Source of the DNA: Bacteroidales bacterium
Lineage (GTDB): Bacteria > Bacteroidota > Bacteroidia > Bacteroidales > Bacteroidaceae
NCBI GenBank assembly: GCA_004555425.1
Contig: SFID01000026.1
Location: 1-20,775, forward strand
DNA length: 20,775 nt
Reading direction: 5' to 3'
Notes under the pieces: generated by a model
What the model was told of the DNA's origin: nothing
Seen by the model: only the letters and a program-made list of their open reading frames with translations
Database searches by the model: none
Translations under genes and position numbers: made by a program
Shown: positions 1 to 6,348 of the stretch, piece after piece
How positions within the stretch are numbered: the stretch's first letter is position 1
How the letters are laid out: every line of letters starts with the position of its first letter

Positions 1-98
1 CTGAATGAAAAACAAAAAGATACGGCGCGAGAGGCGTGAAGACATCCAAGCAGAATAGAAACTCTACCTCCCATTGAAACTAATTTATAGAACCTACC
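1..98 (+). mobile_element. Right half of MITE-like palindromic element, copy A (cut by window edge)
   Basis: These 98 bases align without gaps to the right half of the complete element at 4752-4849, with about nine differences. The copy ends in the same terminal repeat, CTAATTTATAGAACCTACC (80-98). The left half lies outside the window. Four bases (TATT, 99-102) separate the element from the ATG of the next gene. If the 4-bp target duplication seen at the complete copy holds here, those four bases would be the duplication. No transposase is encoded. The copy must provide, or be transcribed as part of, the leader of the downstream gene. Confidence 0.75.
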
Positions 99-102
99 TA
101 TT

Positions 103-618
103 ATGAAATACCTTTTAGTTTCTGATATCCATGGTTCGCTTCCCGCTCTGGAACGCGTGCTGCATGTGTTTGAACAAGAGCATTGCGACCTGCTCTGCCT
201 GTTGGGCGACATCCTGAATTACGGACCGCGCAACGGTCTGCCCGAAGGCCTTGACCCGCAAGGCATCGTGCAACGTCTGAAGCCCTATGCCGACCGCATC
301 GTGGCCGTTCGCGGCAACTGCGATAGCGAGGTCGATCAGATGCTGCTGCCCTTCCCGATAATGAGCGACTATGCCCTGTTGGTGGATGAGGGCAAGCGAT
401 TGTTTCTGACGCATGGCCACGTGTGGAATCCCGAGAAGATGCCCGCTCTGGGCATAGATTTCTTCGTCTATGGACACACCCATTTGCCCTATGTCCAGGA
501 AGGCAAAGACGGACGTCCGACCCTGTGCAATCTAGGTTCGCCCACCTTCCCCAAGGGAGGCAATCCGCCCACGCTGGGTATCTACGAACACGGCGCTATT
601 CGGCTTGTTGAGTTGTAA
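103..618 (+). CDS. yfcE: YfcE/MJ0936-family metallophosphoesterase
   Basis: A 171-residue calcineurin-like phosphodiesterase of the small YfcE/MJ0936 family, expected to be cytosolic. The two-metal site is complete: D8-x-H10, G35-D36, G71-N72 followed by C-D, H104-G-H106, and G124-H-T-H127. Family members hydrolyse phosphodiester bonds in model substrates with Mn2+, and the natural substrate is generally unknown. The length is close to the E. coli protein (about 184 residues). The start is the first ATG after the mobile-element copy, which ends four bases upstream, so the native promoter is either inside the element or off the window. There is no Shine-Dalgarno, as is usual in Bacteroidetes. 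The next gene, lysS, is 174 bases away and has its own promoter-like box. Confidence 0.9.
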   Translation: MKYLLVSDIHGSLPALERVLHVFEQEHCDLLCLLGDILNYGPRNGLPEGLDPQGIVQRLKPYADRIVAVRGNCDSEVDQMLLPFPIMSDYALLVDEGKRLFLTHGHVWNPEKMPALGIDFFVYGHTHLPYVQEGKDGRPTLCNLGSPTFPKGGNPPTLGIYEHGAIRLVEL

Positions 619-688
619 ATCGCCCCTTCACCTTTCCGAATATCCGTGAAAATCAGCAGCAAGTATGCGGAGTTCCCACAATTTTTTG

Positions 689-696
689 TAATTTTG
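689..696 (+). promoter_or_regulatory. Bacteroidetes -7 box upstream of lysS
   Basis: TAATTTTG matches the Bacteroidetes sigma-ABfr -7 consensus TAnnTTTG exactly. No convincing -33 TTTG lies 19-21 bases upstream. It is about 97 bases before the lysS start, so it is a plausible but half-supported promoter. Confidence 0.4.
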
Positions 697-792
697 CCGC
701 GTATTGGGTGCGGCATTTAGGGTAACCTCTCGCCACTAGCCGAGGAGCTTCGCATCCATTCAGCATAATCCGATTATTACCCCTATAGAAAT

Positions 793-2532
793 ATGAATGT
801 ACTAGAACTGAGCGAACAGGAAATCTGTCGCAGAAACTCGCTGGAAGAACTGCGCAATATGGGCATCAACCCCTATCCCGCAGCAGCCTATCCCGTCAAT
901 GCGTATTCAACTGAAATCAAGGAGGCTTTTGATGAACAGGCAGAACCGCGCGAAGTGTGCGTGGCTGGTCGTATGATGAGCCGCCGTGTCATGGGTAAGG
1001 CCAGTTTCGCCGAATTGCTCGACTCCAAGGGCCGCATCCAGGTATATGTGAGCCGCGATGACCTCTGTCCCGATGACGACAAGACGTACTATAATACAGT
1101 ATTCAAGAAGTTGCTCGATCTGGGCGACTTTATTGGTGTCAAGGGTACGGTGTTTCGCACCCAGACGGGCGAAATCTCCATCCTGGCCAAGGAAATCACC
1201 GTTTTGGCCAAGAGCCTGAAACCCCTGCCCGTGGTCAAGGAGAAGGATGGCGTGACCTACGACAGCTTTGATGACCCCGAATTGCGCTATCGCCAGCGCT
1301 ACGTGGACCTTATCGTCAATCCCAATGTCAAGGAAACCTTCGAGAAGCGCTCGCTCGTGGTGAAAACCATGCGCCAAGTGCTGGACGAGGCAGGCTATAC
1401 CGAAGTCGAAACTCCCATTCTGCAAAGTATTCCCGGCGGTGCCAGTGCTCGCCCCTTCATCACCCACCACAATTCGCTGGACGTGGACCTCTACTTGCGC
1501 ATCGCCACCGAGTTGTACCTGAAGCGTCTCATCGTAGGCGGCTTTGAGGGCGTGTATGAAATCGGAAAGAACTTCCGCAACGAGGGTATGGACCGCAACC
1601 ACAATCCTGAGTTCACCTGCATGGAACTCTACGTGCAGTATAAGGATTACAACTGGATGATGGACTTTACCGAGCAGTTGCTGGAGCGCATCTGCGTGGC
1701 TGTGAATGGTAAGCCCGAGACCGAAATTGATGGAAAGGTTATCAGTTTCAAGGCGCCCTATCGCCGCTTGCCCATTCTGGAGGCCATCCGCGAAAAGACG
1801 GGCTACGATCTCAACGGCAAGAGCGAAGAGGAAATCCGCGAAATCTGCAAGGCCCTCAATATGGAGATTGACGAGACGATGGGTAAGGGCAAACTCATTG
1901 ACGAAATCTTCGGCGAATTCTGCGAAGGCACCTTCATTCAACCAACCTTCATCACCGATTATCCCATCGAAATGTCGCCGCTCACCAAGAAGCACCGCGA
2001 CAATCCCGCCCTGACAGAGCGCTTCGAACTCATGGTCAACGGCAAAGAGTTGGCCAATGCTTACTCCGAGCTCAACGACCCCCTCGACCAGGAAGAACGC
2101 TTCCAGGATCAGCTCCGCCTTTCCGAGAAGGGCGACGACGAGGCCATGTTTATCGACCAAGACTTCCTGCGCGCCCTCCAATATGGCATGCCTCCTACCA
2201 GCGGTATCGGTATCGGCATTGACCGTTTGGTGATGCTCATGACGGGTCAAACCCAAATTCAGGAAGTACTCTTCTTCCCCCAGATGCGCCCCGAAAAGAA
2301 GATTCCCCGCGATGGCGTGGAACGTTTCGCAGAAATCGGTGTGCAGGCTGACCTCGTTCCTGTTCTCTACAAGGCAGGCTACAACCTCGTCAACGACCTC
2401 AAAGGTGTAAATCCCCAAAAGATACAGCAGCAGATTACCGAAATCTGCAAGAAATTCAAGCTTGACCTCGCCCGTCCCAGTGTGGCCGATGTGCAGGCTT
2501 GGAGCGAGAAAATCACGGACGCAGCCGAGTAA
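793..2532 (+). CDS. lysS: Lysyl-tRNA synthetase, class II
   Basis: Charges tRNA-Lys with lysine in the cytosol. The 579-residue protein has an N-terminal OB-fold anticodon-binding domain (about residues 55-145) and a class II catalytic core. Motif 2 begins FRNEGMDRNHNPEF at residue 261, and motif 3 (GIGIGIDR) ends at R478. E. coli LysS has about 505 residues. The extra roughly 85 residues after motif 3 form a helical tail (around LYKAGYNLVNDLKGVNP to the end) that looks like a helix-hairpin-helix (DUF4332-like) module. I recall such extended LysS proteins as common in Bacteroidetes. The start is the first ATG of the frame and leaves a complete N-terminus. A hairpin without a T run follows the stop (2536-2569). 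gpsA starts 117 bases downstream, and the two genes may be cotranscribed. Confidence 0.97.
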   Translation: MNVLELSEQEICRRNSLEELRNMGINPYPAAAYPVNAYSTEIKEAFDEQAEPREVCVAGRMMSRRVMGKASFAELLDSKGRIQVYVSRDDLCPDDDKTYYNTVFKKLLDLGDFIGVKGTVFRTQTGEISILAKEITVLAKSLKPLPVVKEKDGVTYDSFDDPELRYRQRYVDLIVNPNVKETFEKRSLVVKTMRQVLDEAGYTEVETPILQSIPGGASARPFITHHNSLDVDLYLRIATELYLKRLIVGGFEGVYEIGKNFRNEGMDRNHNPEFTCMELYVQYKDYNWMMDFTEQLLERICVAVNGKPETEIDGKVISFKAPYRRLPILEAIREKTGYDLNGKSEEEIREICKALNMEIDETMGKGKLIDEIFGEFCEGTFIQPTFITDYPIEMSPLTKKHRDNPALTERFELMVNGKELANAYSELNDPLDQEERFQDQLRLSEKGDDEAMFIDQDFLRALQYGMPPTSGIGIGIDRLVMLMTGQTQIQEVLFFPQMRPEKKIPRDGVERFAEIGVQADLVPVLYKAGYNLVNDLKGVNPQKIQQQITEICKKFKLDLARPSVADVQAWSEKITDAAE

Positions 2533-2535
2533 ATC

Positions 2536-2569
2536 TCAGGGTAGTGCTTCCCTCGTTTGGGAAACCTGA
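2536..2569 (+). terminator. Hairpin after lysS, weak terminator candidate
   Basis: An outer stem TCAGG/CCTGA (2536-2540 and 2565-2569) encloses an inner stem TTCCC/GGGAA (2548-2552 and 2559-2563). The interior loop is asymmetric and no T run follows, so it may be a processing or pause structure rather than a terminator. Confidence 0.3.
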
Positions 2570-2607
2570 TGCCTACAGCGAAACCTAGGCTCCGTTCTGT
2601 AAAGGTG

Positions 2608-2635
2608 GGAGTAGCCTGCCAGCGCAGGCCACTCC
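2608..2635 (+). promoter_or_regulatory. GC-rich leader hairpin directly before gpsA
   Basis: GGAGT-a-GCCTGC-cagc-GCAGGC-c-ACTCC forms an 11-bp stem with one internal mismatch and a four-base loop. It ends 13 bases before the gpsA ATG. That is close enough to affect ribosome access, or it could protect a processed 5' end. Regulation is inference. Confidence 0.4.
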
Positions 2636-2648
2636 ATAAATTTCAATC

Positions 2649-3701
2649 ATGAGTTTATCCCTCTTCTCTAGCAATAAATCGCTTCCCTCAGTGCCGCTGC
2701 GGGATGGCGATGTGGGTGCTTCCATAGCCATTATGGGCGGCGGAAGTTGGGCCACGGCTATCGCCAAAATTGTGCTCGAACAGGTGGACCATATCACGTG
2801 GTACATGCGGCGTCAGGATAGCATTGACGAGTTCAAGCGTCTAGGGCACAACCCGGGCTACCTGACGAGCGTGCATTTTGATACGAATCGCATCACCTTC
2901 TCAAGCGACATCAACGAGGTGGTGCGCTCGTGCAGCACCCTCGTATTCGTCACGCCCTCGCCTTACCTTAAGAACCATCTGAAGAAACTCAAGGTGAAAT
3001 TGCACGACAAGTTCATCATCACCGCCATCAAGGGTATCGTTCCCGACGAAAATCTGGTCTGCTCCGAGTTTTTCCGTCAGGTGTACAACGTGCCCGAGGA
3101 CAATCTGGCCGTACTCGGCGGTCCGAGCCACGCAGAGGAAGTAGCCCTTGGCCGATTGACCTACCTCACAGTGGGATGTACCGATACGACCAAGGCGCAA
3201 CGCTTTGCCGATATTATTGCTGGCAGTTACGTGAAAACCAAAACGAGCAATGATGTCATAGGTATCGAGTATGCCTCCGTGCTCAAGAATGTCTATGCCA
3301 TAGCTGCTGGTATCTGCAACGGACTTAAGTATGGCGACAACTTCCAGAGCGTGCTAATGAGCAATGCTGTGCAGGAGATGAACCGATTCCTGCGAGCCGT
3401 CTATCCCATTGAGCGAAACGTTTACGACAGTGTATATTTGGGCGACCTACTTGTGACAGGCTATTCCAACTTCTCGCGCAACCGCGTATTTGGTACGATG
3501 ATTGGAAAAGGCTATTCCGTCAAGTCAGCCCAAATCGAAATGGAAATGATAGCGGAAGGCTACTTCGGTACGAAATGTATGAAGACCATTAACCGCAACC
3601 TCCACGTCAACATGCCTATCCTTGACGCCGTATATAATATATTGTACGAACGCATCTCGCCCGCCATCGAAATCAAACTACTTACGGATTCCTTCAGATG
3701 A
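2649..3701 (+). CDS. gpsA: NAD(P)-dependent glycerol-3-phosphate dehydrogenase
   Basis: Reduces dihydroxyacetone phosphate to sn-glycerol-3-phosphate, the backbone of membrane phospholipids, in the cytosol. The 350-residue protein has a Rossmann motif GGGSWATA at 30-37, after a roughly 24-residue N-terminal extension that most GpsA proteins lack. ITAIKGI carries the first conserved lysine, and K213 in EYASVLKNVYAIAAG is the conserved active-site lysine. The C-terminal helical domain includes LGDLLVTGYSNFSRNR. The length is slightly above the usual 330-340. The ATG at 2649 is the only good upstream start. Starting nearer the Rossmann fold would need a non-ATG codon. The stop overlaps the ATG of the next gene (ATGA, 3698-3701), which implies translational coupling with the glycosyltransferase. 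Confidence 0.95.
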   Translation: MSLSLFSSNKSLPSVPLRDGDVGASIAIMGGGSWATAIAKIVLEQVDHITWYMRRQDSIDEFKRLGHNPGYLTSVHFDTNRITFSSDINEVVRSCSTLVFVTPSPYLKNHLKKLKVKLHDKFIITAIKGIVPDENLVCSEFFRQVYNVPEDNLAVLGGPSHAEEVALGRLTYLTVGCTDTTKAQRFADIIAGSYVKTKTSNDVIGIEYASVLKNVYAIAAGICNGLKYGDNFQSVLMSNAVQEMNRFLRAVYPIERNVYDSVYLGDLLVTGYSNFSRNRVFGTMIGKGYSVKSAQIEMEMIAEGYFGTKCMKTINRNLHVNMPILDAVYNILYERISPAIEIKLLTDSFR

Positions 3702-4666
3702 TGACAGACGTAAAGAAACTGATGGTCGTTGTGCCGTGCTACAACGAGGAGGCCGTGCTCCACGAAACCCTTCGCCGACTGACGGAAGTCCTACAGGGTG
3801 TTCGCCACAAATATGAGGGGCAAATCGTACCCTCCATCCTTTTCGTGGACGATGGGAGTCGCGATGCCACTTGGCAGTTGATTTCCCAGTTTCAGCAGGA
3901 GTCGCCCCTCGTAGGTGGCCTCCGCTTGGCCCATAATGCTGGACACCAGCACGCGCTTTGGGCAGGATTGGAATTTGCTGCCGACCACGCCGATGCAACT
4001 ATCAGTATTGATGCCGACCTGCAGGACGATGTAAACGTGATTGCCGACATGGCGGAACAGTGGTGGAAGGGCACAGACATAGTATATGGTGTACGCAAAG
4101 ACCGTCCCACAGATACGGCTTTCAAGAAGCATACCGCGCAGGCTTTCTATCATTTAATGGCGCGAATGGGTGGCGATATCGTTTACAATCATGCCGACTA
4201 CCGCCTCATGAGTCGCCGTGCGCTCGTTGCCCTTATGCAATATCCCGAGCGCAATATATTCTTGAGAGGAATGGTGCGCACCCTTGGCTTTAACGAAGGC
4301 TATGCCTATTACGACCGCAGCGAACGTTTTGCTGGTGAAAGCAAATATCCTTTCCGCAAAATGTTGTCCTTTGCCATTGATGGCATCACGTCCTTCTCGG
4401 TCAAGCCACTTCAGATGATAACCTACCTTGGAATATTTCTGACATTCGCCTCCTTTGTAGCTATCCTCTATGCCCTCGTTTCGTGGGCGGCAGGCAAAGC
4501 TCTTCCAGGCTGGACCAGCTTGCTCATTTCCCTTTGGTTTATCGGCGGAGCTATTCTTATCAGTCTCGGTGTCATAGGTACATATGTCGGAAAGATATAT
4601 AGCGAAGTCAAAAGACGACCCCGCTATATAGTAGACAAGGTGCTGGAACCAGCAGACGCTAGGTAA
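3698..4666 (+). CDS. GtrB/DPM1-like membrane glycosyltransferase, family 2
   Basis: Predicted to transfer a sugar from a nucleotide donor to undecaprenyl phosphate at the inner face of the cytoplasmic membrane. The 322-residue protein shows the GT-A fold signature VVPCYNEE (11-18), DDGS (51-54) and DADLQDD (105-111), the middle one with the metal- and nucleotide-binding aspartates, then ADYRLMSRRAL. Two hydrophobic spans at about 240-263 and 275-300 match the two C-terminal membrane helices of GtrB/ArnC/DPM1-type enzymes. The sugar cannot be read from sequence. The start overlaps the gpsA stop by four bases; an ATG three bases later is also possible. The last two codons, AGG TAA, touch the left terminal repeat of the palindromic element (4662-4849), so the stop codon lies inside the element. 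Confidence 0.88.
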   Translation: MMTDVKKLMVVVPCYNEEAVLHETLRRLTEVLQGVRHKYEGQIVPSILFVDDGSRDATWQLISQFQQESPLVGGLRLAHNAGHQHALWAGLEFAADHADATISIDADLQDDVNVIADMAEQWWKGTDIVYGVRKDRPTDTAFKKHTAQAFYHLMARMGGDIVYNHADYRLMSRRALVALMQYPERNIFLRGMVRTLGFNEGYAYYDRSERFAGESKYPFRKMLSFAIDGITSFSVKPLQMITYLGIFLTFASFVAILYALVSWAAGKALPGWTSLLISLWFIGGAILISLGVIGTYVGKIYSEVKRRPRYIVDKVLEPADAR

Positions 4667-4849
4667 GTTCTATAAATTAGCTCGCGATGTATTTGCGGCT
4701 ATCGTGCCCTAGGTTTTTGCTTTTCGGGAGGGAGCGTAGCGAGCTACGCGACAGAATGAAAAACAAAAAGATACGGTGCGAGAGGCGTAAAGTCATTCAA
4801 GCAGAATAGAAACCCTACCTTCCTTTGAAACTAATTTATAGAATCTACC
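4662..4849. mobile_element. Complete 188-bp MITE-like palindromic element, copy B, with 4-bp target duplication
   Basis: The ends are 19-base terminal inverted repeats: GGTAAGTTCTATAAATTAG at 4662-4680 and the complement of GGTAGATTCTATAAATTAG at 4831-4849, differing at two positions. Direct GCTA copies flank them (4658-4661 and 4850-4853), as expected of a 4-bp target-site duplication. The interior is also a long imperfect palindrome. The arm around 4703-4726 (TGCCCTAGGTTTTTGC) pairs with the arm around 4756-4780, and the centre is the perfect hairpin GCGTAGC-ga-GCTACGC at 4734-4749. It has no coding capacity. The left end donates the stop codon of the glycosyltransferase, and the right end is 31 bases from the serS ATG. 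Confidence 0.8.
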
Positions 4850-4880
4850 GCTAATCTTTGATTCAAAAAAACAATTCGAT

Positions 4881-6164
4881 ATGCTTACAATCAAACAAAT
4901 CCTCGAAGACAAAGAAGCCGTGATTCGCGGCCTCGAAAAGAAACATTTTGCCGGAGCTCGTGAGGCTATCGACAAGGTTCTTGAATACGACAACCAACGC
5001 AAGCAGGCACAGGCCAAACTAGATTCGTTGCTTGCGGAAGTTAAGAATATTTCCAAAACCATCGGCGCCCTGATGAAACAGGGAAAGAAGGACGAGGCTG
5101 AAGCCGCCAAGAAGCAGGTGGAGCAAATCAAGCAGCAAACAGTTGAGTTGGAGGCTCGCAAGAAGGAGGCTGAGGATGCCCGCACGCAGGTGCTCTACAC
5201 CATTCCTAATATTCCCTACGACCTCGTGCCCGAGGGAAAATCTGCCGAGGACAACCTCATTGTCAAGACAGGCGGCCACGACACTCCGCTCCCCGAGAAC
5301 GCCCTTCCCCATTGGGAACTCGCCAAGAAGTACAACCTCATTGATTTCGATTTGGGCGTAAAGATTTCTGGCGCAGGCTTCCCCGTGTATATCGGACAAG
5401 GTGCTCGTTTGCAGCGCGCCCTCATCAACTTTTTCCTTGACGAGGCCCGCAAGGCTGGCTACGTTGAAATTATGCCGCCGACCGTTGTCAATGCTGCTTC
5501 GGGCTATGGCACGGGTCAGTTGCCCGACAAGGAAGGTCAGATGTACCATTGCAATCTCGACGACCTCTATCTGATTCCTACCGCCGAGGTTCCCGTGACA
5601 AATATCTACCGCGATGTTATCATTCCCGAGAAGGACCTGCCCATCAAGAACTGCGCTTATACGCAATGCTTCCGTCGCGAGGCAGGCAGTTATGGCAAGG
5701 ACGTGCGCGGCCTGAATCGTTTGCACGAGTTCTCCAAGATTGAAATCGTGCGCATCGACAAGCCCGAGCACTCCGAACAGTCCCATCAGGAAATGCTGGC
5801 CCACGTGGAAGGTTTGCTCCAGAAACTGGAACTGCCCTACCGCATTCTGCGTCTCTGCGGTGGCGATATGAGTTTCACCGCTGCCATCTGCTATGACTTC
5901 GAGGTGTATAGCGAAGCCCAGCAGCGTTGGTTGGAAGTCAGCTCCGTTTCCAATTTCGACAGCTATCAAGCCAACCGTCTCCAATGTCGCTATCGCAGTG
6001 CTGAAACGGGCAAGCCCGCTCTCTGCCATACGCTCAACGGTTCCGCCTTGGCGTTGCCGCGCATCGTAGCTGCTTTGCTCGAAGATTTCCAAACTCCCGA
6101 GGGAATCCGCATTCCCAAGGCCCTTCAGCCCTATATGGGTTGCGAAATGATAACGGCCGAATAG
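4881..6164 (+). CDS. serS: Seryl-tRNA synthetase
   Basis: Charges tRNA-Ser, and tRNA-Sec where present, with serine in the cytosol. The 427-residue protein has the family's N-terminal antiparallel coiled-coil arm (about residues 25-105, rich in K, E, A and Q), which grips the long variable arm of tRNA-Ser. The class II catalytic domain follows. Motif 2 begins CFRREAGSYGKDVRGLNR at residue 263, the substrate-site region is FTAAICYDFEVYS, and motif 3 includes SALALPRIVAALLEDFQ with R394. The length is typical. The ATG at 4881 is the first in frame and is not preceded by a Shine-Dalgarno. The gene begins shortly after the palindromic element. Its final 21 bases, including the stop, are triplicated (6144-6205), and a strong hairpin terminator follows at 6238-6284. 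Confidence 0.97.
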   Translation: MLTIKQILEDKEAVIRGLEKKHFAGAREAIDKVLEYDNQRKQAQAKLDSLLAEVKNISKTIGALMKQGKKDEAEAAKKQVEQIKQQTVELEARKKEAEDARTQVLYTIPNIPYDLVPEGKSAEDNLIVKTGGHDTPLPENALPHWELAKKYNLIDFDLGVKISGAGFPVYIGQGARLQRALINFFLDEARKAGYVEIMPPTVVNAASGYGTGQLPDKEGQMYHCNLDDLYLIPTAEVPVTNIYRDVIIPEKDLPIKNCAYTQCFRREAGSYGKDVRGLNRLHEFSKIEIVRIDKPEHSEQSHQEMLAHVEGLLQKLELPYRILRLCGGDMSFTAAICYDFEVYSEAQQRWLEVSSVSNFDSYQANRLQCRYRSAETGKPALCHTLNGSALALPRIVAALLEDFQTPEGIRIPKALQPYMGCEMITAE

Positions 6165-6205
6165 GAAATGATAACGGCCGAATAAGAAATGAAACGGCCG
6201 AATAA
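6144..6205 (+). repeat. Triplicated 21-bp segment spanning the serS stop codon
   Basis: Three head-to-tail copies of GAAATGATAACGGCCGAATA plus one base lie at 6144-6164, 6165-6185 and 6186-6205. The third copy lacks one base. The first copy encodes the SerS C-terminus (EMITAE and the stop). The other two are downstream and repeat the stop in the same phase. This looks like slippage or recombination amplification. Confidence 0.9.
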
Positions 6206-6237
6206 ATTCTACGGCAATCATCGCACGCAAATATTGT

Positions 6238-6284
6238 AGCGTGCCCTTAGCGCACAATATCGCAAGGGTGCGCTGCTTTTTTTT
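6238..6284 (+). terminator. Rho-independent terminator after serS
   Basis: AGCGTGCCCTT (6238-6248) pairs over 11 positions, including two G-U pairs, with AAGGGTGCGCT (6264-6274). Eight T residues follow at 6277-6284. This separates serS from the next gene and argues against starting that gene at 6241. Confidence 0.8.
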
Positions 6285-6348
6285 GGAGAATATATCCCCA
6301 CTAACTCACCCTTATTGCATACGTCCGATGCAAAGCAAAAGCATCCCC

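Noticed and set aside
907..2418. 503-codon open frame on the minus strand inside lysS
   Set aside because: It is a mirror of lysS codon structure with no recognisable domain, and lysS is certain on the plus strand.
4662..4849. Riboswitch or T-box leader before serS
   Set aside because: The segment has terminal inverted repeats, a target duplication and another copy before an unrelated gene, so a mobile element explains it better.
5019..6257. 412-codon open frame on the minus strand over serS
   Set aside because: It is antisense to an intact, conserved serS and would run through the serS terminator.
6241..6348. Upstream extension of the SGNH-InlB gene to 6241
   Set aside because: It begins inside the serS terminator hairpin and would bury the clear signal peptide that starts at 6349.
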